Part shown: positions 1 through 9,020 of the stretch, piece by piece | Numbering within the stretch: position 1 is the stretch's first letter | How the letters are laid out: each line of letters opens with the position of its first letter | Source of the DNA: Alteromonadaceae bacterium 2753L.S.0a.02 | GTDB taxonomy: Bacteria > Pseudomonadota > Gammaproteobacteria > Pseudomonadales > Cellvibrionaceae | Assembly (NCBI GenBank): GCA_007827375.1 | Contig: VISH01000002.1 | Span: forward strand, 4,324,527-4,388,526 | Length of the DNA: 64,000 bases | Direction: 5' to 3' | The notes under the pieces: generated by a model | Database searches by the model: none | What the model saw: only the letters and a program-made list of their open reading frames with translations | What the model was told of the DNA's origin: nothing | Made by a program: the position numbers and the translations under genes

Positions 1-1929
1 AGAGATCGTACTTGCTGAACTACTGGAGAGAGTCTGCTTTGAGTTTGTACCGATTGCATCTCCCTCGGCATAACCATAAAAACTAATTGAGCCATCTTTC
101 TTTTCCACAGTAAAAAAATCTGGCTCGCCACGCTCGTTAGTACCTCGAATAGTAACAATAGCGTAACTGTCTATTTCAGTGCGGTATTCAGCATTGTTTG
201 CCCCATGTACACCACTGACAAGTATTAAGCGCTGGCCATCTAGACAAAATTCGTCATTATCTGTAAAAGTAATAGCATTGACCTCACGATCAATATCATA
301 CGTTTTACGACACCGAGTAACCGCAGAAAAGGCGTTAAGAGACCAGCCATCACCAAGAATCCCCCCACCGCTCTGACTGGAATATGACAAGCTAACAGAA
401 GGAGTTGAAGCGCCTGAACCTGCTGGAGTAAGAATGGGAATTGAGTAGGTAGCCGCCCCAGTCTCGCTAACGCGGAAATTACCTCCTAGCGTACCAGTCA
501 CATTCCCTGAATAGGTTTGAAAAGAAAACATCTCAGACACACTTGCTGCATCATTATAGCTACTCGACAAGCTGCCATTACTGCTAGAATACAGCACATC
601 CAATATATACCCATCCGAAGACGACATCTGCAACAAGTCATCCCGACCATCCAGATTATAATCCTCAAATTTCAGCGTCACCCCACGATTGGATACATCG
701 AACTCATCAATCAGATAGGAAATTGACGAGGGAAAACCCGTTGAGGTTTGCAACAAAGACAATGCCGGTGCACCGTTTTCAGCACCCCGGATAAAATAAT
801 CGGTTTGGTTATTACCATCGAAATCGGCGGTATAGAAATCGTAGTTCAACTTTGCCCTGGTAAAATTTGACAACTCTGACTTGTCTAAGTCCAACCACAA
901 GGGACCAAAATAGCCAGTGTTAAAATTATAGAAAACAATACCTCTAGGGCCATCCAGCAATAGCGGGACTGAAACATCTCCAGCAATTAAGACGAACACA
1001 TCTCTTCCATGGAGATATATGTCTCCATCAATCCCATCGTCGTTGAAATCGCCGTAATATATATCGTACTTCGATAAGTCAAATTTGCCTGAAGGGGGAA
1101 AGGGATCTGGATCGTTTTCATTCCAGGGAATTACTTCAACAGTTGCAAAATCGTACGTATCTTTTTGTCCAGAGCCGTTTTGAGGATTACCATTAATATC
1201 AGTGGCCTGCCCTTTCACAACTAAACTATATGTATAGATCCCAGGTAGTTTCCCAGTAATATCTACATCATCTGCATCATCGGGTACAAACCCATTACTG
1301 TATGTATATTCAGTTTGACTTCCAAATTCGTTCTCATATCTTTCTGTTAACAAAACAGATGTATAGTCTGTGACATTACTCCAAGCAGAATCCGGAATTT
1401 GAATTGTGAAACGGCCATCGTAGCTAACTTGGCTCGAGCTTGCCACGGGAGTGGGAGCTGGAGTTGGGGTCGGGGTTGGTTCAGCAGTAGGAGTGGGAGT
1501 AGGTGCCTGCGAAGCTGGCAATACTTGCACCACTAAATCACTCGTATTCCTGACATCACCACCGCCAGTAGTATTCGCATAGGGCCCCTGCACAGTAACA
1601 AAATAGGTATAAGTGCCGACAGGCTTACCTGTAAGAGAAATATTATTTTGAGAATAGTCGAGGCTTGTTGTGGTGTTAACAGAAACTCCGGACGTCGGAG
1701 TGTAGGTTTCAGTGAGAGTGGCAGTGGTGGACAAGCTATTTTCCAACCCCGACCACAGCGTATCGGGAAAACTCAATAAATAGGTCCCATCGTAGCTGGG
1801 GTTCTCAGTTACTGTAATTGGGTCGCTTATTTCCCAAGCGTTACTCAAACTGCTTACACACAACAACATCACTGCTATCAAACACTGACTGAGATTTCGA
1901 TAATTCTGATTTAAGCAATCTACAATCAC
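1..1929 (-). CDS. Secreted SpvB/RHS-type protein with FG-GAP repeats, 3' part outside window
   Basis: Open frame from a GTG at 1929 (GGGGA five bases upstream) to the window edge, 643 codons with no stop. Residues about 1-32 are a signal peptide ending SSLSNA. Two similar beta-sandwich modules follow (YDGTYLLSFPDTLW and YDGRFTIQIPDSAW), joined by a Pro-Thr linker encoded at about 1435-1505. Next come FG-GAP/VCBS-type repeats (DFDGNNQTDYF, DYNLDGRDDLLQ). From about residue 480 the SpvB signature is clear: NFRVSETGAATYSIPI, LSYSSQSGGG, LGDGWSL, RC, then FCLDGQRLILVSG. SpvB-type domains head the insecticidal-toxin TcB/SpvB and RHS protein families, whose later part forms a YD-repeat shell and often carries a toxic C-terminus; that part lies off the left edge, so a toxin role cannot be judged. 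Confidence 0.85.
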   Translation of the reverse strand, partial: MIVDCLNQNYRNLSQCLIAVMLLCVSSLSNAWEISDPITVTENPSYDGTYLLSFPDTLWSGLENSLSTTATLTETYTPTSGVSVNTTTSLDYSQNNISLTGKPVGTYTYFVTVQGPYANTTGGGDVRNTSDLVVQVLPASQAPTPTPTAEPTPTPTPAPTPVASSSQVSYDGRFTIQIPDSAWSNVTDYTSVLLTERYENEFGSQTEYTYSNGFVPDDADDVDITGKLPGIYTYSLVVKGQATDINGNPQNGSGQKDTYDFATVEVIPWNENDPDPFPPSGKFDLSKYDIYYGDFNDDGIDGDIYLHGRDVFVLIAGDVSVPLLLDGPRGIVFYNFNTGYFGPLWLDLDKSELSNFTRAKLNYDFYTADFDGNNQTDYFIRGAENGAPALSLLQTSTGFPSSISYLIDEFDVSNRGVTLKFEDYNLDGRDDLLQMSSSDGYILDVLYSSSNGSLSSSYNDAASVSEMFSFQTYSGNVTGTLGGNFRVSETGAATYSIPILTPAGSGASTPSVSLSYSSQSGGGILGDGWSLNAFSAVTRCRKTYDIDREVNAITFTDNDEFCLDGQRLILVSGVHGANNAEYRTEIDSYAIVTIRGTNERGEPDFFTVEKKDGSISFYGYAEGDAIGTNSKQTLSSSSASTIS

Positions 1930-2069
1930 ACTACATTCCCCAAAAATAATTTAGCGTTAAAATATATCAACAATTTCAACTAGTACTTAGCAAGAGCAAC
2001 ATTAAATGTTGCAATTTTACTCTCTACAACTACCAATGGTGCACGCAACCTAATCAATCAAGAAACAAC

Positions 2070-2780
2070 TCACTCATTACTCGATTGAACCTCCGCTCTA
2101 TGCAAGCCCGCCAAACACCCCGCAGCCTCTTCTAATGCCCCACGCACCACAACACCATCTGTTTTTGCTAGCGCTAATTCCCTTGCCTGCAAATCACAAA
2201 CCTTGCTGCTAATTAAAGCCTCTTCATTCTCATTAACACGCAACTTGATATTTGCCACCACCGGGTCTTCTACACCTTCTGCACCCGGTTTAGTCACAAA
2301 ACCATACTCAAGCAAATGCACTTCGAGTTTTTCGTTAGTGCCCACAAAAGCATTTTCAAACGCGGCTTTTACAATTAATGGTACATCGACGTTGGCACGG
2401 CTTGCGGCTTTGCCGATATCTTTGGCAATGCCTTCGTCTATGGCTACGCCAATGGCTATACCCATCGGCCCCATGCTGGCGGCCATCATCATGCCGGCAC
2501 CGGCGCCTTTGCCGCTAAAGTGCATGCGATGTTCGGCGGGTGCGCTTACGCTTATTGTGGGAAAACGCGTGGATTTGTGGAGACTGCAAGCATTTATGCC
2601 AAGGCAGCAGAGAAATAAAAGAAACGGTGCAGTTATCCGTTTGTTGCTGAAATTCCTTTGCAGGCAGGTGCCATTGAATACGGTGGGGCTATATGAAATA
2701 TTATTCAGAAAAGAAAGAACACGAACACCGGCAATACGGTGAATTTGCGATAAACGCAATGACAACTCCCCCATTAACAA
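2070..2780 (-). CDS. Putative lipoprotein with glycine-zipper-like helix, function unknown
   Basis: No family recognised. The reading frame holds a hydrophobic stretch followed by a lipobox-like INAC at residues 62-65 of the longest frame, too far from the first ATG for a normal signal peptide. The true start is therefore probably further in, near residues 35-48, where I see no good ATG; an AAAGGA element lies at about that point. After the Cys comes a Gly/Ala/Met-rich hydrophobic segment (GAGAGMMMAASMGP, then GIAIGVAIDEGIAKDI) resembling a glycine zipper, then a polar domain with many acidic residues (VNENEEALISSKV). It lies about 140 bases upstream of the SpvB-type gene on the same strand. 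It is probably an envelope lipoprotein. Confidence 0.55.
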   Translation of the reverse strand: MLMGELSLRLSQIHRIAGVRVLSFLNNISYSPTVFNGTCLQRNFSNKRITAPFLLFLCCLGINACSLHKSTRFPTISVSAPAEHRMHFSGKGAGAGMMMAASMGPMGIAIGVAIDEGIAKDIGKAASRANVDVPLIVKAAFENAFVGTNEKLEVHLLEYGFVTKPGAEGVEDPVVANIKLRVNENEEALISSKVCDLQARELALAKTDGVVVRGALEEAAGCLAGLHRAEVQSSNE

Positions 2781-3205
2781 AACCTCATCCCTGGTTATAA
2801 AACAATCGATATGCGGTAAAAAATTTATTTTTAATTCTTCTGGGCCATTAGAGCACAGCCCAATAAACGGAAACTACTGGAAATTGTTACTTTTTTGTTC
2901 AGCTTATTTTAGTAATAAAGTATTGAAAATATTGCACTAGCCTACATTGCGCATCAATACCCAATAATTTACTGAAAGCAACCAACCAAAATGCTGGCAA
3001 TATAAGGCGAGCATAACTTCAACGCCCAAGTTTAGCGCCGATTTTTAATGAGTCACCTTGCGGGCTTTGTGAGCCTATATTCAACACCATTCCCTTTTCT
3101 CACGAATTGACTGAGCGCAAAATCACCACAGTTGTAACAAGTCAACACCTTACCCCTTATGTACCTCCACTACGATGACTGATTTTATACGATAAGCATT
3201 GACAA
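2781..3205. other. Intergenic, no gene seen
   Basis: This 425-base AT-rich stretch separates the lipoprotein gene from the 3' end of rsmI. I looked for the RNase P RNA, which often sits beside rsmI in gammaproteobacteria, and did not find its conserved core. No tRNA, hairpin terminator or credible small frame was seen. Confidence 0.5.
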
Positions 3206-4060
3206 TTATTGTTCCGCTTTAAATTGTAATGCCCAGGCGTACAGCATTTTCTTTTTCTCGCCTGTAATTTTTGCTGCAAGGTTTGCGGCTTGCTTTACCG
3301 GTAATTCCTGCAACAACACTGTCATAATTTTTTCCGCTTGTTGCGAAATCGCCTGCTCGTTATTTTCGGCTTGTTGGTAACCTTGCACCAACACCACCAT
3401 TTCTCCTTTGAGTTGATTGGCGTCGTTTGCCATGATGTTTTGCAGGCCAGAGAAGGTGCTGCTTATGAAGGTTTCAAAAGTCTTGCTAATTTCCCGCGCC
3501 AACACCACTTCCCGGTCTGCACCGAATGTCGAGGCCATTGCCTGTAGCGAATCTACAATGCGATGAGGTGATTCGTAAAAAATAAGGGTGCGCGGGTCTT
3601 TTGCCAGCGCTTCCAACTTTGTAAGACGCGCGGCGTTTTTTGCGGGGAGAAACCCTTCGAACGAAAAGCGGTCTGAAGGAAGGCCGGATGCACTCAATGC
3701 TGCGATAAGCGCACAAGCACCGGGAATGGGTTCTACGCGAATGCCCGCCTCTCGCGCAGATCTTACCAGACGGTAACCGGGATCGGAAATGAGCGGGGTG
3801 CCGGCATCGGAAATGAGCGCCACGCTCTGGCCCTGTTGCAGGCGATCCAGCAGGCGCTGGGTTTGCTGCTCGTTGCTGTGGTCGTGATAGGGCACTAAGG
3901 GCGTCTCGATATTGAACATTTGGCAAAGACGGGCGCTGTGTCGTGTGTCTTCGGCCGCTATAATGTCGGCCTCTTGTAACACCGTTATGGCGCGCTTGCT
4001 TATATCATCGAGGTTTCCGATGGGCGTTGCGACTATATAGAGCGCATTGGCTGTGTTCAT
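3206..4060 (-). CDS. rsmI: 16S rRNA 2'-O-ribose C1402 methyltransferase RsmI
   Basis: RsmI methylates the ribose 2'-OH of C1402 in the decoding centre of 16S rRNA, using S-adenosylmethionine in the cytoplasm. The 284-residue length is usual. The N-terminus YIVATPIGNLDDIS is the tetrapyrrole-methylase-fold SAM loop; AEDTRHS and ISDAGTPLISDPG are the family signatures, with FYESPHR further on. The C-terminal about 60 residues carry the KKKMLYAWAL helix typical of the family. It is divergent from lpoA with only 41 bases between start codons, so the two promoters must overlap or lie within the opposing genes. The rsmI/lpoA/yraN arrangement is standard for gammaproteobacteria. Confidence 0.97.
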   Translation of the reverse strand: MNTANALYIVATPIGNLDDISKRAITVLQEADIIAAEDTRHSARLCQMFNIETPLVPYHDHSNEQQTQRLLDRLQQGQSVALISDAGTPLISDPGYRLVRSAREAGIRVEPIPGACALIAALSASGLPSDRFSFEGFLPAKNAARLTKLEALAKDPRTLIFYESPHRIVDSLQAMASTFGADREVVLAREISKTFETFISSTFSGLQNIMANDANQLKGEMVVLVQGYQQAENNEQAISQQAEKIMTVLLQELPVKQAANLAAKITGEKKKMLYAWALQFKAEQ

Positions 4061-4101
4061 TTGTTATATTTCGCGGTTTGTTAACTTTGGGAGAGCTCGC
4101 G

Positions 4102-5967
4102 TTGCATCCAACTACTCTTTTTCGCACTCTGGTATTCACCGGAGCACTGGCCGTTTTACACGGTTGTGGCTCTGTGGCACAGAAAGATGAGCTACCTGAT
4201 CAACAAGCGATCACCACCGAGCAGCTCAATGCATTACTGAGTGATGCCGAGCAGGCCAGTGGCGATGAGCGCGTGGCACTGTTGCTCGACGCCGCCAGTG
4301 GTATGTACCAACTGGGTGAGCTGGACTGGGCCCGCAACACCCTGAGCGAAATCTATCCGAGCTCGCTGAGCGACGCGCATTATTTCACATACACGCAACT
4401 TTCCGCACAGGTGGCGCTGGCTTCGGGCAAACAATTCATTGCGCGGCGTTATTTGTGGGAAGATCGCTTCGAGCAAATTTTGCCCTACCAAGCCCAGGAG
4501 CAACAAATTGAGGCACGGGAAATACGCGCGAAGCTGCTTTACGATCTCGCCGAATACCGCTTTTGTATCGGTGAACGCATTCTCTTAGACGCCTTGTTGG
4601 AACGCGACCCCGAGGCGACCGAACAGCGCGAGAATAATCAGGATCAAATCTGGCTGGCCCTGATGGAGTTGCCACTCAAAGATTTGCAATTGGAAGCCCG
4701 CATGCAGAGTAACAGCACCGCCAAGGGCTGGTTTACTCTGGCGGCACTCAGCAAGAATAATCAAACCAATATGCGTATGCAGCTGGAAAGTGTCGAGAAC
4801 TGGGCCCTGAATTGGCCGGAGCACCCCGCGAGCCTGCGCTTGCCTGCGGATTTACAGCTGCTGAAACAATTGGTGGAAGAAAAACCGCAGCAGCTGGCCG
4901 TGCTATTGCCACTTTCCGGAAAATTGGCGACGGCTTCCCGCGCACTACGAGACGGCTTAATGGCCGCCTACTATCAGCTTGGCAACCAGGGTGATGTACT
5001 GCCAGACCTGCATTTTTACGATACCGAAGGCCGCGATATAAACCTGCTTTACGATGAGGTCATCGCCAGTGGTGCACAGCTGGTTATCGGCCCTCTCAAT
5101 AAAGAGGATATCGACGAACTCGCCTTGCGCCCGACCCTGCCTGTACCGACTCTGGCTCTGAATTATGCCGAGAACCCGGTGGGCGTGACCGAACAGCTCT
5201 ATCAGTTTGGCCTCGCCGTTGAAGATGAAGCCAAACAGGTTGCTGAGCGCGCCTGGCGGGATGGTCACCGCCGCGCACTCATCCTGGCGCCCACCGGTTC
5301 GTGGGGCGACCGCAGCGTTACTACCTTTGCTGAGGCCTGGCAAGGGCTGGGTGGCACGCTCGCCGGTGACTACCGCTTTCAAACCCAGAAGGATTATTCC
5401 AATTTAATTCGCGAGGCCATGGATATCGCCAACAGCCAGCAGCGTGCGCACCGCATGCGCCAAATCTTAGGGCAAGGCCTGGAATTCGAACCGCGGCCAC
5501 GCAGCGATATCGATCTTATTTTTTTGGTTGCCCGCCCCGCGCAAGCACGGCAAATAAAACCCACGCTGGCTTATCACTACGCGGGCGATATTCCAGTGTA
5601 CGCAACCAGTCATATTTATAACGGCGAAATCGACAGCAACGCCGACCGCGACATGAATGGTATTCGCTTCACTACGTTGCCCTGGTTTTTTTCCGGTGCC
5701 ACTGAAGAAAAACAATTGATCGATGACAGCGGTGCAAATGCAGCAGCCTTCCAGCGCTTATATGCCCTGGGCGTTGATGCCTTTCACCTGTACCCGCGTT
5801 TACGGCAACTGGACCAGGTTCGCCAGGCGCATTATTACGGTAATACCGGCACCCTGAGCCTCGACAAGCAACACCGCATTGTGCGGGAACAAACCTGGGC
5901 CCAGTTTATTCGGGGTCGCGCTTACGCCATGCCTACGGTAGCCTATGAAGATTCCGGGGATAACTAA
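4102..5967 (+). CDS. lpoA: Outer-membrane lipoprotein LpoA, activator of penicillin-binding protein 1A
   Basis: LppC/LpoA family. In E. coli LpoA sits in the outer membrane, reaches across the periplasm and stimulates PBP1A. I chose TTG 4102, with GGGAGAG just upstream, because it gives a normal lipoprotein leader ending AVLHGC; the longer frame from 4027 would overlap rsmI and lack a leader. After the lipidated Cys there is an N-terminal TPR-like helical half (LLLDAASGMYQLGELDWARNTL) and a C-terminal periplasmic-binding-protein-like half starting near LAVLLPLSGKLATASRALRDGL. The gene overlaps yraN by 23 bases, so translation of the two is probably coupled. Length of about 620 residues fits the family. 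Confidence 0.93.
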   Translation: MHPTTLFRTLVFTGALAVLHGCGSVAQKDELPDQQAITTEQLNALLSDAEQASGDERVALLLDAASGMYQLGELDWARNTLSEIYPSSLSDAHYFTYTQLSAQVALASGKQFIARRYLWEDRFEQILPYQAQEQQIEAREIRAKLLYDLAEYRFCIGERILLDALLERDPEATEQRENNQDQIWLALMELPLKDLQLEARMQSNSTAKGWFTLAALSKNNQTNMRMQLESVENWALNWPEHPASLRLPADLQLLKQLVEEKPQQLAVLLPLSGKLATASRALRDGLMAAYYQLGNQGDVLPDLHFYDTEGRDINLLYDEVIASGAQLVIGPLNKEDIDELALRPTLPVPTLALNYAENPVGVTEQLYQFGLAVEDEAKQVAERAWRDGHRRALILAPTGSWGDRSVTTFAEAWQGLGGTLAGDYRFQTQKDYSNLIREAMDIANSQQRAHRMRQILGQGLEFEPRPRSDIDLIFLVARPAQARQIKPTLAYHYAGDIPVYATSHIYNGEIDSNADRDMNGIRFTTLPWFFSGATEEKQLIDDSGANAAAFQRLYALGVDAFHLYPRLRQLDQVRQAHYYGNTGTLSLDKQHRIVREQTWAQFIRGRAYAMPTVAYEDSGDN

Positions 5968-6334
5968 GGCATCGCAAAAGCCGTCGCGTACCAGTAAGCA
6001 ACGCACAGGCAACAAAGCGGAAGACGAGGCCCTGGCGCTGTTAAAAAAAGCGGGGCTTAAATTAATCGAGCGTAATTACCGCTGTCGTACCGGCGAAATC
6101 GATTTAATAATGCAGGAGGCACAAACGCTGGTTTTTGTGGAGGTGCGATATCGGGCCAACAGCCTGTATGGCGGCCCACTTGAAACCGTTACCGCCAGCA
6201 AGCAAAATAAAATTCGCAGCGCCGCGCAGCATTACATGGTCGAAAAAAATCTCTCTGCCAATTACAGCCTGCGCTTCGATGTTGTCGGTATGAGTAATAG
6301 CGAAACAAATTGGATTAAGGGCGCTTTTTATTGA
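5945..6334 (+). CDS. yraN: UPF0102 family protein YraN, predicted endonuclease-fold
   Basis: YraN/UPF0102 proteins have a restriction-endonuclease-like fold; the cellular role is not settled. The 129-residue product has the family hallmarks: GNKAEDEALALLKKAGL, then NYRCRTGEIDLIM and VFVEVRYR, which give the conserved E, D and ExK/R-type acidic cluster of PD-(D/E)XK nucleases. The start lies inside the 3' end of lpoA (23-base overlap), and the first 25 residues are a Lys/Ser/Arg-rich extension before the conserved domain. It is followed after 17 bases by diaA. The lpoA-yraN-diaA order is conserved across gammaproteobacteria, which supports the assignment. Confidence 0.93.
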   Translation: MKIPGITKASQKPSRTSKQRTGNKAEDEALALLKKAGLKLIERNYRCRTGEIDLIMQEAQTLVFVEVRYRANSLYGGPLETVTASKQNKIRSAAQHYMVEKNLSANYSLRFDVVGMSNSETNWIKGAFY

Positions 6335-6351
6335 AGCCTTAGCAGGTAATT

Positions 6352-6936
6352 ATGTCGCAACGGGTCTACAACTTATTTCAGAAAAGTGTTGAAGCCAAAA
6401 TGCAAATTGGTGAAGCACTCGCGCCTTTGATTGACCAGGCCAGCGAGCGCATGGTGTCGGCTCTGCTCGCCGATAAAAAAATTATGGTGTGCGGCAACGG
6501 TACCTCGTCTGCACTTGCGCAAATATTTACGTCGTCGCTGCTCGATCGTTACGAAAAAGAGCGCCCCAGTTTACCTGCAATCTGGTTGGGCAGCACGGTT
6601 TCCACCTACACCGCCATAGCCGCCGATTACAATTACAGTGATATTTACGCGAAGCCGATACGTGCCCTGGGGCATGAAGGTGATATTTTAGTGGCGATCA
6701 GCACCAGCGGAAATTCCGCTAATTTAATTGCCGCGGTGCAGGCTGCGCATGATCGCGGTGCACAAGTGATTGCCTTAACCGGGCGCGATGGCGGGGATCT
6801 TTCCACGCTGTTAGATGTCAACGATGTAGAAATTTGCGCGACCATTAATTCACGAGGTCGCATTCACGAGTTACATCTGCTCACCATTTTTTGTTTATTG
6901 GATTTAATTGATCACAAGCTTTTTGGTATTGAGTAA
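6352..6936 (+). CDS. diaA: SIS-domain protein DiaA, DnaA-initiator-associating factor
   Basis: Single SIS phosphosugar-isomerase-fold domain of 194 residues. In E. coli DiaA forms tetramers that bind DnaA and promote orderly initiation at oriC; the close paralogue GmhA isomerises sedoheptulose 7-phosphate. The phosphosugar-binding loops are visible as CGNGTSSALAQIF and AISTSGNSANLIAA, with ALTGRDGG later. Position between yraN and a BON-domain lipoprotein matches diaA rather than gmhA. A GmhA activity cannot be excluded from sequence alone. The TAA stop at 6934-6936 is followed almost immediately by the next ATG. Confidence 0.88.
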   Translation: MSQRVYNLFQKSVEAKMQIGEALAPLIDQASERMVSALLADKKIMVCGNGTSSALAQIFTSSLLDRYEKERPSLPAIWLGSTVSTYTAIAADYNYSDIYAKPIRALGHEGDILVAISTSGNSANLIAAVQAAHDRGAQVIALTGRDGGDLSTLLDVNDVEICATINSRGRIHELHLLTIFCLLDLIDHKLFGIE

Positions 6937-6937
6937 T

Positions 6938-7513
6938 ATGCCCCGCCTGTTTTTTATTAGCGTTATTCTGTTGTTCGCATTTTTTTCCAGCGGCTGCGTT
7001 ACCATTGTGGATGCCACCACCAGCGGGCCGATAAAAACCGACCCCGGTAAACGTACCTTTGGCGATAAATGGGACGATGGCCAAATAAGTACCATTGTTG
7101 CCGTAAACATTCGCAAAGCCAGTGAAGAACTCGATGAAGCCCATATCAATGTTTATACCTTTAATCAGGTGGTGTTGCTAACCGGCGAAGTGCCCACCAA
7201 AGCCGCATACGAACTCGCCGGGAAAACCGCGCGCGATGTAACCCGCGTGCGCCAGGTGTACAACGAGTTACAAATTGCCCCCAACAGCAGCTTTCTGGAC
7301 CGCACCGGCGACAATTTTCTCGATATGAAAATCGGTACAAAACTGCTCACCAACCGCGATATAGATTCCAGCCGCGTAAAGGTGATTGTGGAAGACGAAG
7401 TGGTTTATCTAATGGGCGTGATGACCATGGTACAGGCCGAAAAAATTACCGACGTGGTTTCGAAAACCAGCGGGGTTAAAAAGGTTGTGCGGGCGATTGA
7501 ATATATAGAATAG
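6938..7513 (+). CDS. BON-domain lipoprotein (YraP/DolP-like)
   Basis: A 191-residue periplasmic lipoprotein starting at ATG 6938, one base after the diaA stop. The signal sequence FFISVILLFAFFSSGC ends in a lipobox Cys. Two BON domains follow: the first around SEELDEAHINVYTFNQVVLL, the second around GTKLLTNRDIDSSRVKV and VYLMGVMTMVQAEKITDVV. In E. coli the orthologue YraP (DolP), also downstream of diaA, sits in the outer membrane, binds anionic phospholipid and helps envelope integrity. The conserved gene neighbourhood makes orthology likely. Its TAG stop is the first base pair of an unusual hairpin array. Confidence 0.88.
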   Translation: MPRLFFISVILLFAFFSSGCVTIVDATTSGPIKTDPGKRTFGDKWDDGQISTIVAVNIRKASEELDEAHINVYTFNQVVLLTGEVPTKAAYELAGKTARDVTRVRQVYNELQIAPNSSFLDRTGDNFLDMKIGTKLLTNRDIDSSRVKVIVEDEVVYLMGVMTMVQAEKITDVVSKTSGVKKVVRAIEYIE

Positions 7514-7850
7514 CCGTTGTGAAACAACGGCTGGAGCGGCCGCTTAGCGGCCTGCTAGGAACGTTGCCGTTGGCAACTTCTGGGGAACCTGGGGGCGGTC
7601 GCGGAGCTCCCTGCTGGGAACGCTGCCGCAGGCAGCTTCTAGGAACGGTCGCGGAGCTCCCTACTGGAAACGCTGCCGTTGGCAGCTTCTAGGGACGGTC
7701 GCTTCGCTCCCTCAAAGGGTATTGTTTTTTTGATTTTCCTAGAAGCGAACACAGTGAGCGTTCCCAGAAAGGCGCAAAGCGCCTGTTCCCAGCAACCTAG
7801 AAACCACCAACCGCATTGCGGTTGGTCGGAAATGATCGCTACGCGATCAT
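7512..7850. repeat. Array of short hairpins with three-base loops and a shared spacer, between convergent genes
   Basis: Seven perfect stem-loops with three-base loops are visible: 7512-7532 (AGCCGTTGT/GAA/ACAACGGCT), 7538-7552, 7563-7577, 7622-7636, 7672-7686, 7770-7784 and a long one at about 7829-7853 (AAATGATCGC/TAC/GCGATCATTT core), plus CCAACCGCA/TTG/CGGTTGG at about 7808-7826. On the plus strand from 7553 to 7700 the stems are separated by variants of TTCTAGGAACG, and a 50-base unit repeats at 7596, 7646 and, truncated, 7696 (first two about 45 of 50 identical). From about 7738 onward the same spacer appears on the minus strand. The two halves thus point away from the BON gene and from the thiolase gene. 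The last stem contains the thiolase stop codon. Confidence 0.7.
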
Positions 7851-9020
7851 TTCCACCCCCATCGCCACCCCTTCACCACCACCAATACACAACGCGGCAA
7901 TGCCGCGTTTTTTGTTGTGGTATTGCAGTGCACCTATGAGGGTTACCAGTACGCGTGCGCCGGATGCCCCCAGGGGGTGGCCGAGTGCGCAGGCGCCACC
8001 ATGGACGTTTACCTTATCGGGGTCGAGTTCCAGTTCTTTGATCGCGGCCAGGGTGACTACGGCAAAGGCCTCGTTGATCTCATAGAAATCAACATCGTCG
8101 TTCGACCAGTTGTTGTGTTCCAAGAGCTTCTTTATCGCACCCACCGGTGCTGTGGTAAACCATTCCGGTTCCTGGGCATGTTGGCGATAACCGTGAATAC
8201 GCGCAATAGGCGTGAGTTTACGGGCAAGGGCGGTGGACTCGCGCATCAACACCAGAGCTGCAGCACCGTCGGAAATTGAGCTGGAATTTGCAGCGGTGAC
8301 TGTACCGTCGCTTTTAAATGCGGGTTTGAGGTGGGGAATTTTTTCGGGCCGCGCAGCTCCAGGCTGTTCATCGGTATCGATGGTGGTTTCAGCGCGACGG
8401 GAACGCAGCGTTACTGGCACGATTTCGCGATTAAATCGCCCTTCGGCAATCGCGCGCTTGGCGCGTGTCAGTGATTCGATCGCGAAGGTATCCTGCATTT
8501 CCCGGGTGAGCTCGTACTTTTCGGCTGTGGCCTCCGCAAAAATACCCATAAGCTCACCACCATAAGCATCTTGCAGGCCGTCCAAAAACATATGATCGTA
8601 GATTTCAGCATGGCCGAGCCTGAAACCACCGCGCGCTTTGTCGAGCATATAGGGTGCACGGCTCATATTTTCCATGCCGCCGGCAACCACCACCGAGGCA
8701 TCACCGCAACACAATTCGCTGCTGGCCAGCATCACCGTTTTCATACCGGAACCACACACTTTGTTTATGGTGCTGGCCGGAACACTGTTTGGAATTCCAG
8801 AAAAAAGTGAAGCCTGCCGCGCAGGGGCTTGCTTGAGCCCTGCCTGTAACACACAGCCCATAACCACTTCGTTGACATCTTCAGGCGCAACGCCTGCATC
8901 TTGCAACGCACCTTTTATCGCGTATCCACCCAATTCCGGTGCTGGGATATCTTTGAATGCGCCTTGCATACCACCCATTGGGGTACGCGCCATGCCAACG
9001 ACAACAACAGGATCACTCAT
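7839..9020 (-). CDS. Acetyl-CoA C-acyltransferase (thiolase)
   Basis: Thiolase of 393 residues, condensing or cleaving acyl-CoAs (acetoacetyl-CoA thiolase or beta-ketothiolase). ATG 9020 is preceded by GGAGG eight bases away, so the 27 extra codons of the longer frame are dropped. Visible signatures: the nucleophilic Cys in NKVCGSGMK, the GGMENMS motif, the NEAFAV motif supplying the catalytic His/Asn region, and the second catalytic Cys/His region near HGGACALGHPLGASGAR and CIGGGEGVAMGVE. Length and motifs fit acetyl-CoA acetyltransferases (AtoB/PhaA-like). No beta-oxidation or polyhydroxyalkanoate genes lie beside it, so substrate length cannot be assigned. Its stop codon lies in a palindrome of the hairpin array. 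Confidence 0.92.
   Translation of the reverse strand: MSDPVVVVGMARTPMGGMQGAFKDIPAPELGGYAIKGALQDAGVAPEDVNEVVMGCVLQAGLKQAPARQASLFSGIPNSVPASTINKVCGSGMKTVMLASSELCCGDASVVVAGGMENMSRAPYMLDKARGGFRLGHAEIYDHMFLDGLQDAYGGELMGIFAEATAEKYELTREMQDTFAIESLTRAKRAIAEGRFNREIVPVTLRSRRAETTIDTDEQPGAARPEKIPHLKPAFKSDGTVTAANSSSISDGAAALVLMRESTALARKLTPIARIHGYRQHAQEPEWFTTAPVGAIKKLLEHNNWSNDDVDFYEINEAFAVVTLAAIKELELDPDKVNVHGGACALGHPLGASGARVLVTLIGALQYHNKKRGIAALCIGGGEGVAMGVEMIA

Noticed and set aside
2203..2742. 179-codon plus-strand frame opposite the small lipoprotein gene
   Set aside because: It is the antisense of the lipoprotein frame, shows low-complexity composition and has no ribosome site; the minus-strand frame has a leader-like segment and lipobox.
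2781..3205. RNase P RNA gene beside rsmI
   Set aside because: The conserved core sequence and pairing of rnpB are not present on either strand.
7596..7717. CRISPR array suspected from the 50-base repeats
   Set aside because: Repeats abut without unique spacers, number fewer than three full copies, and no cas gene is present.
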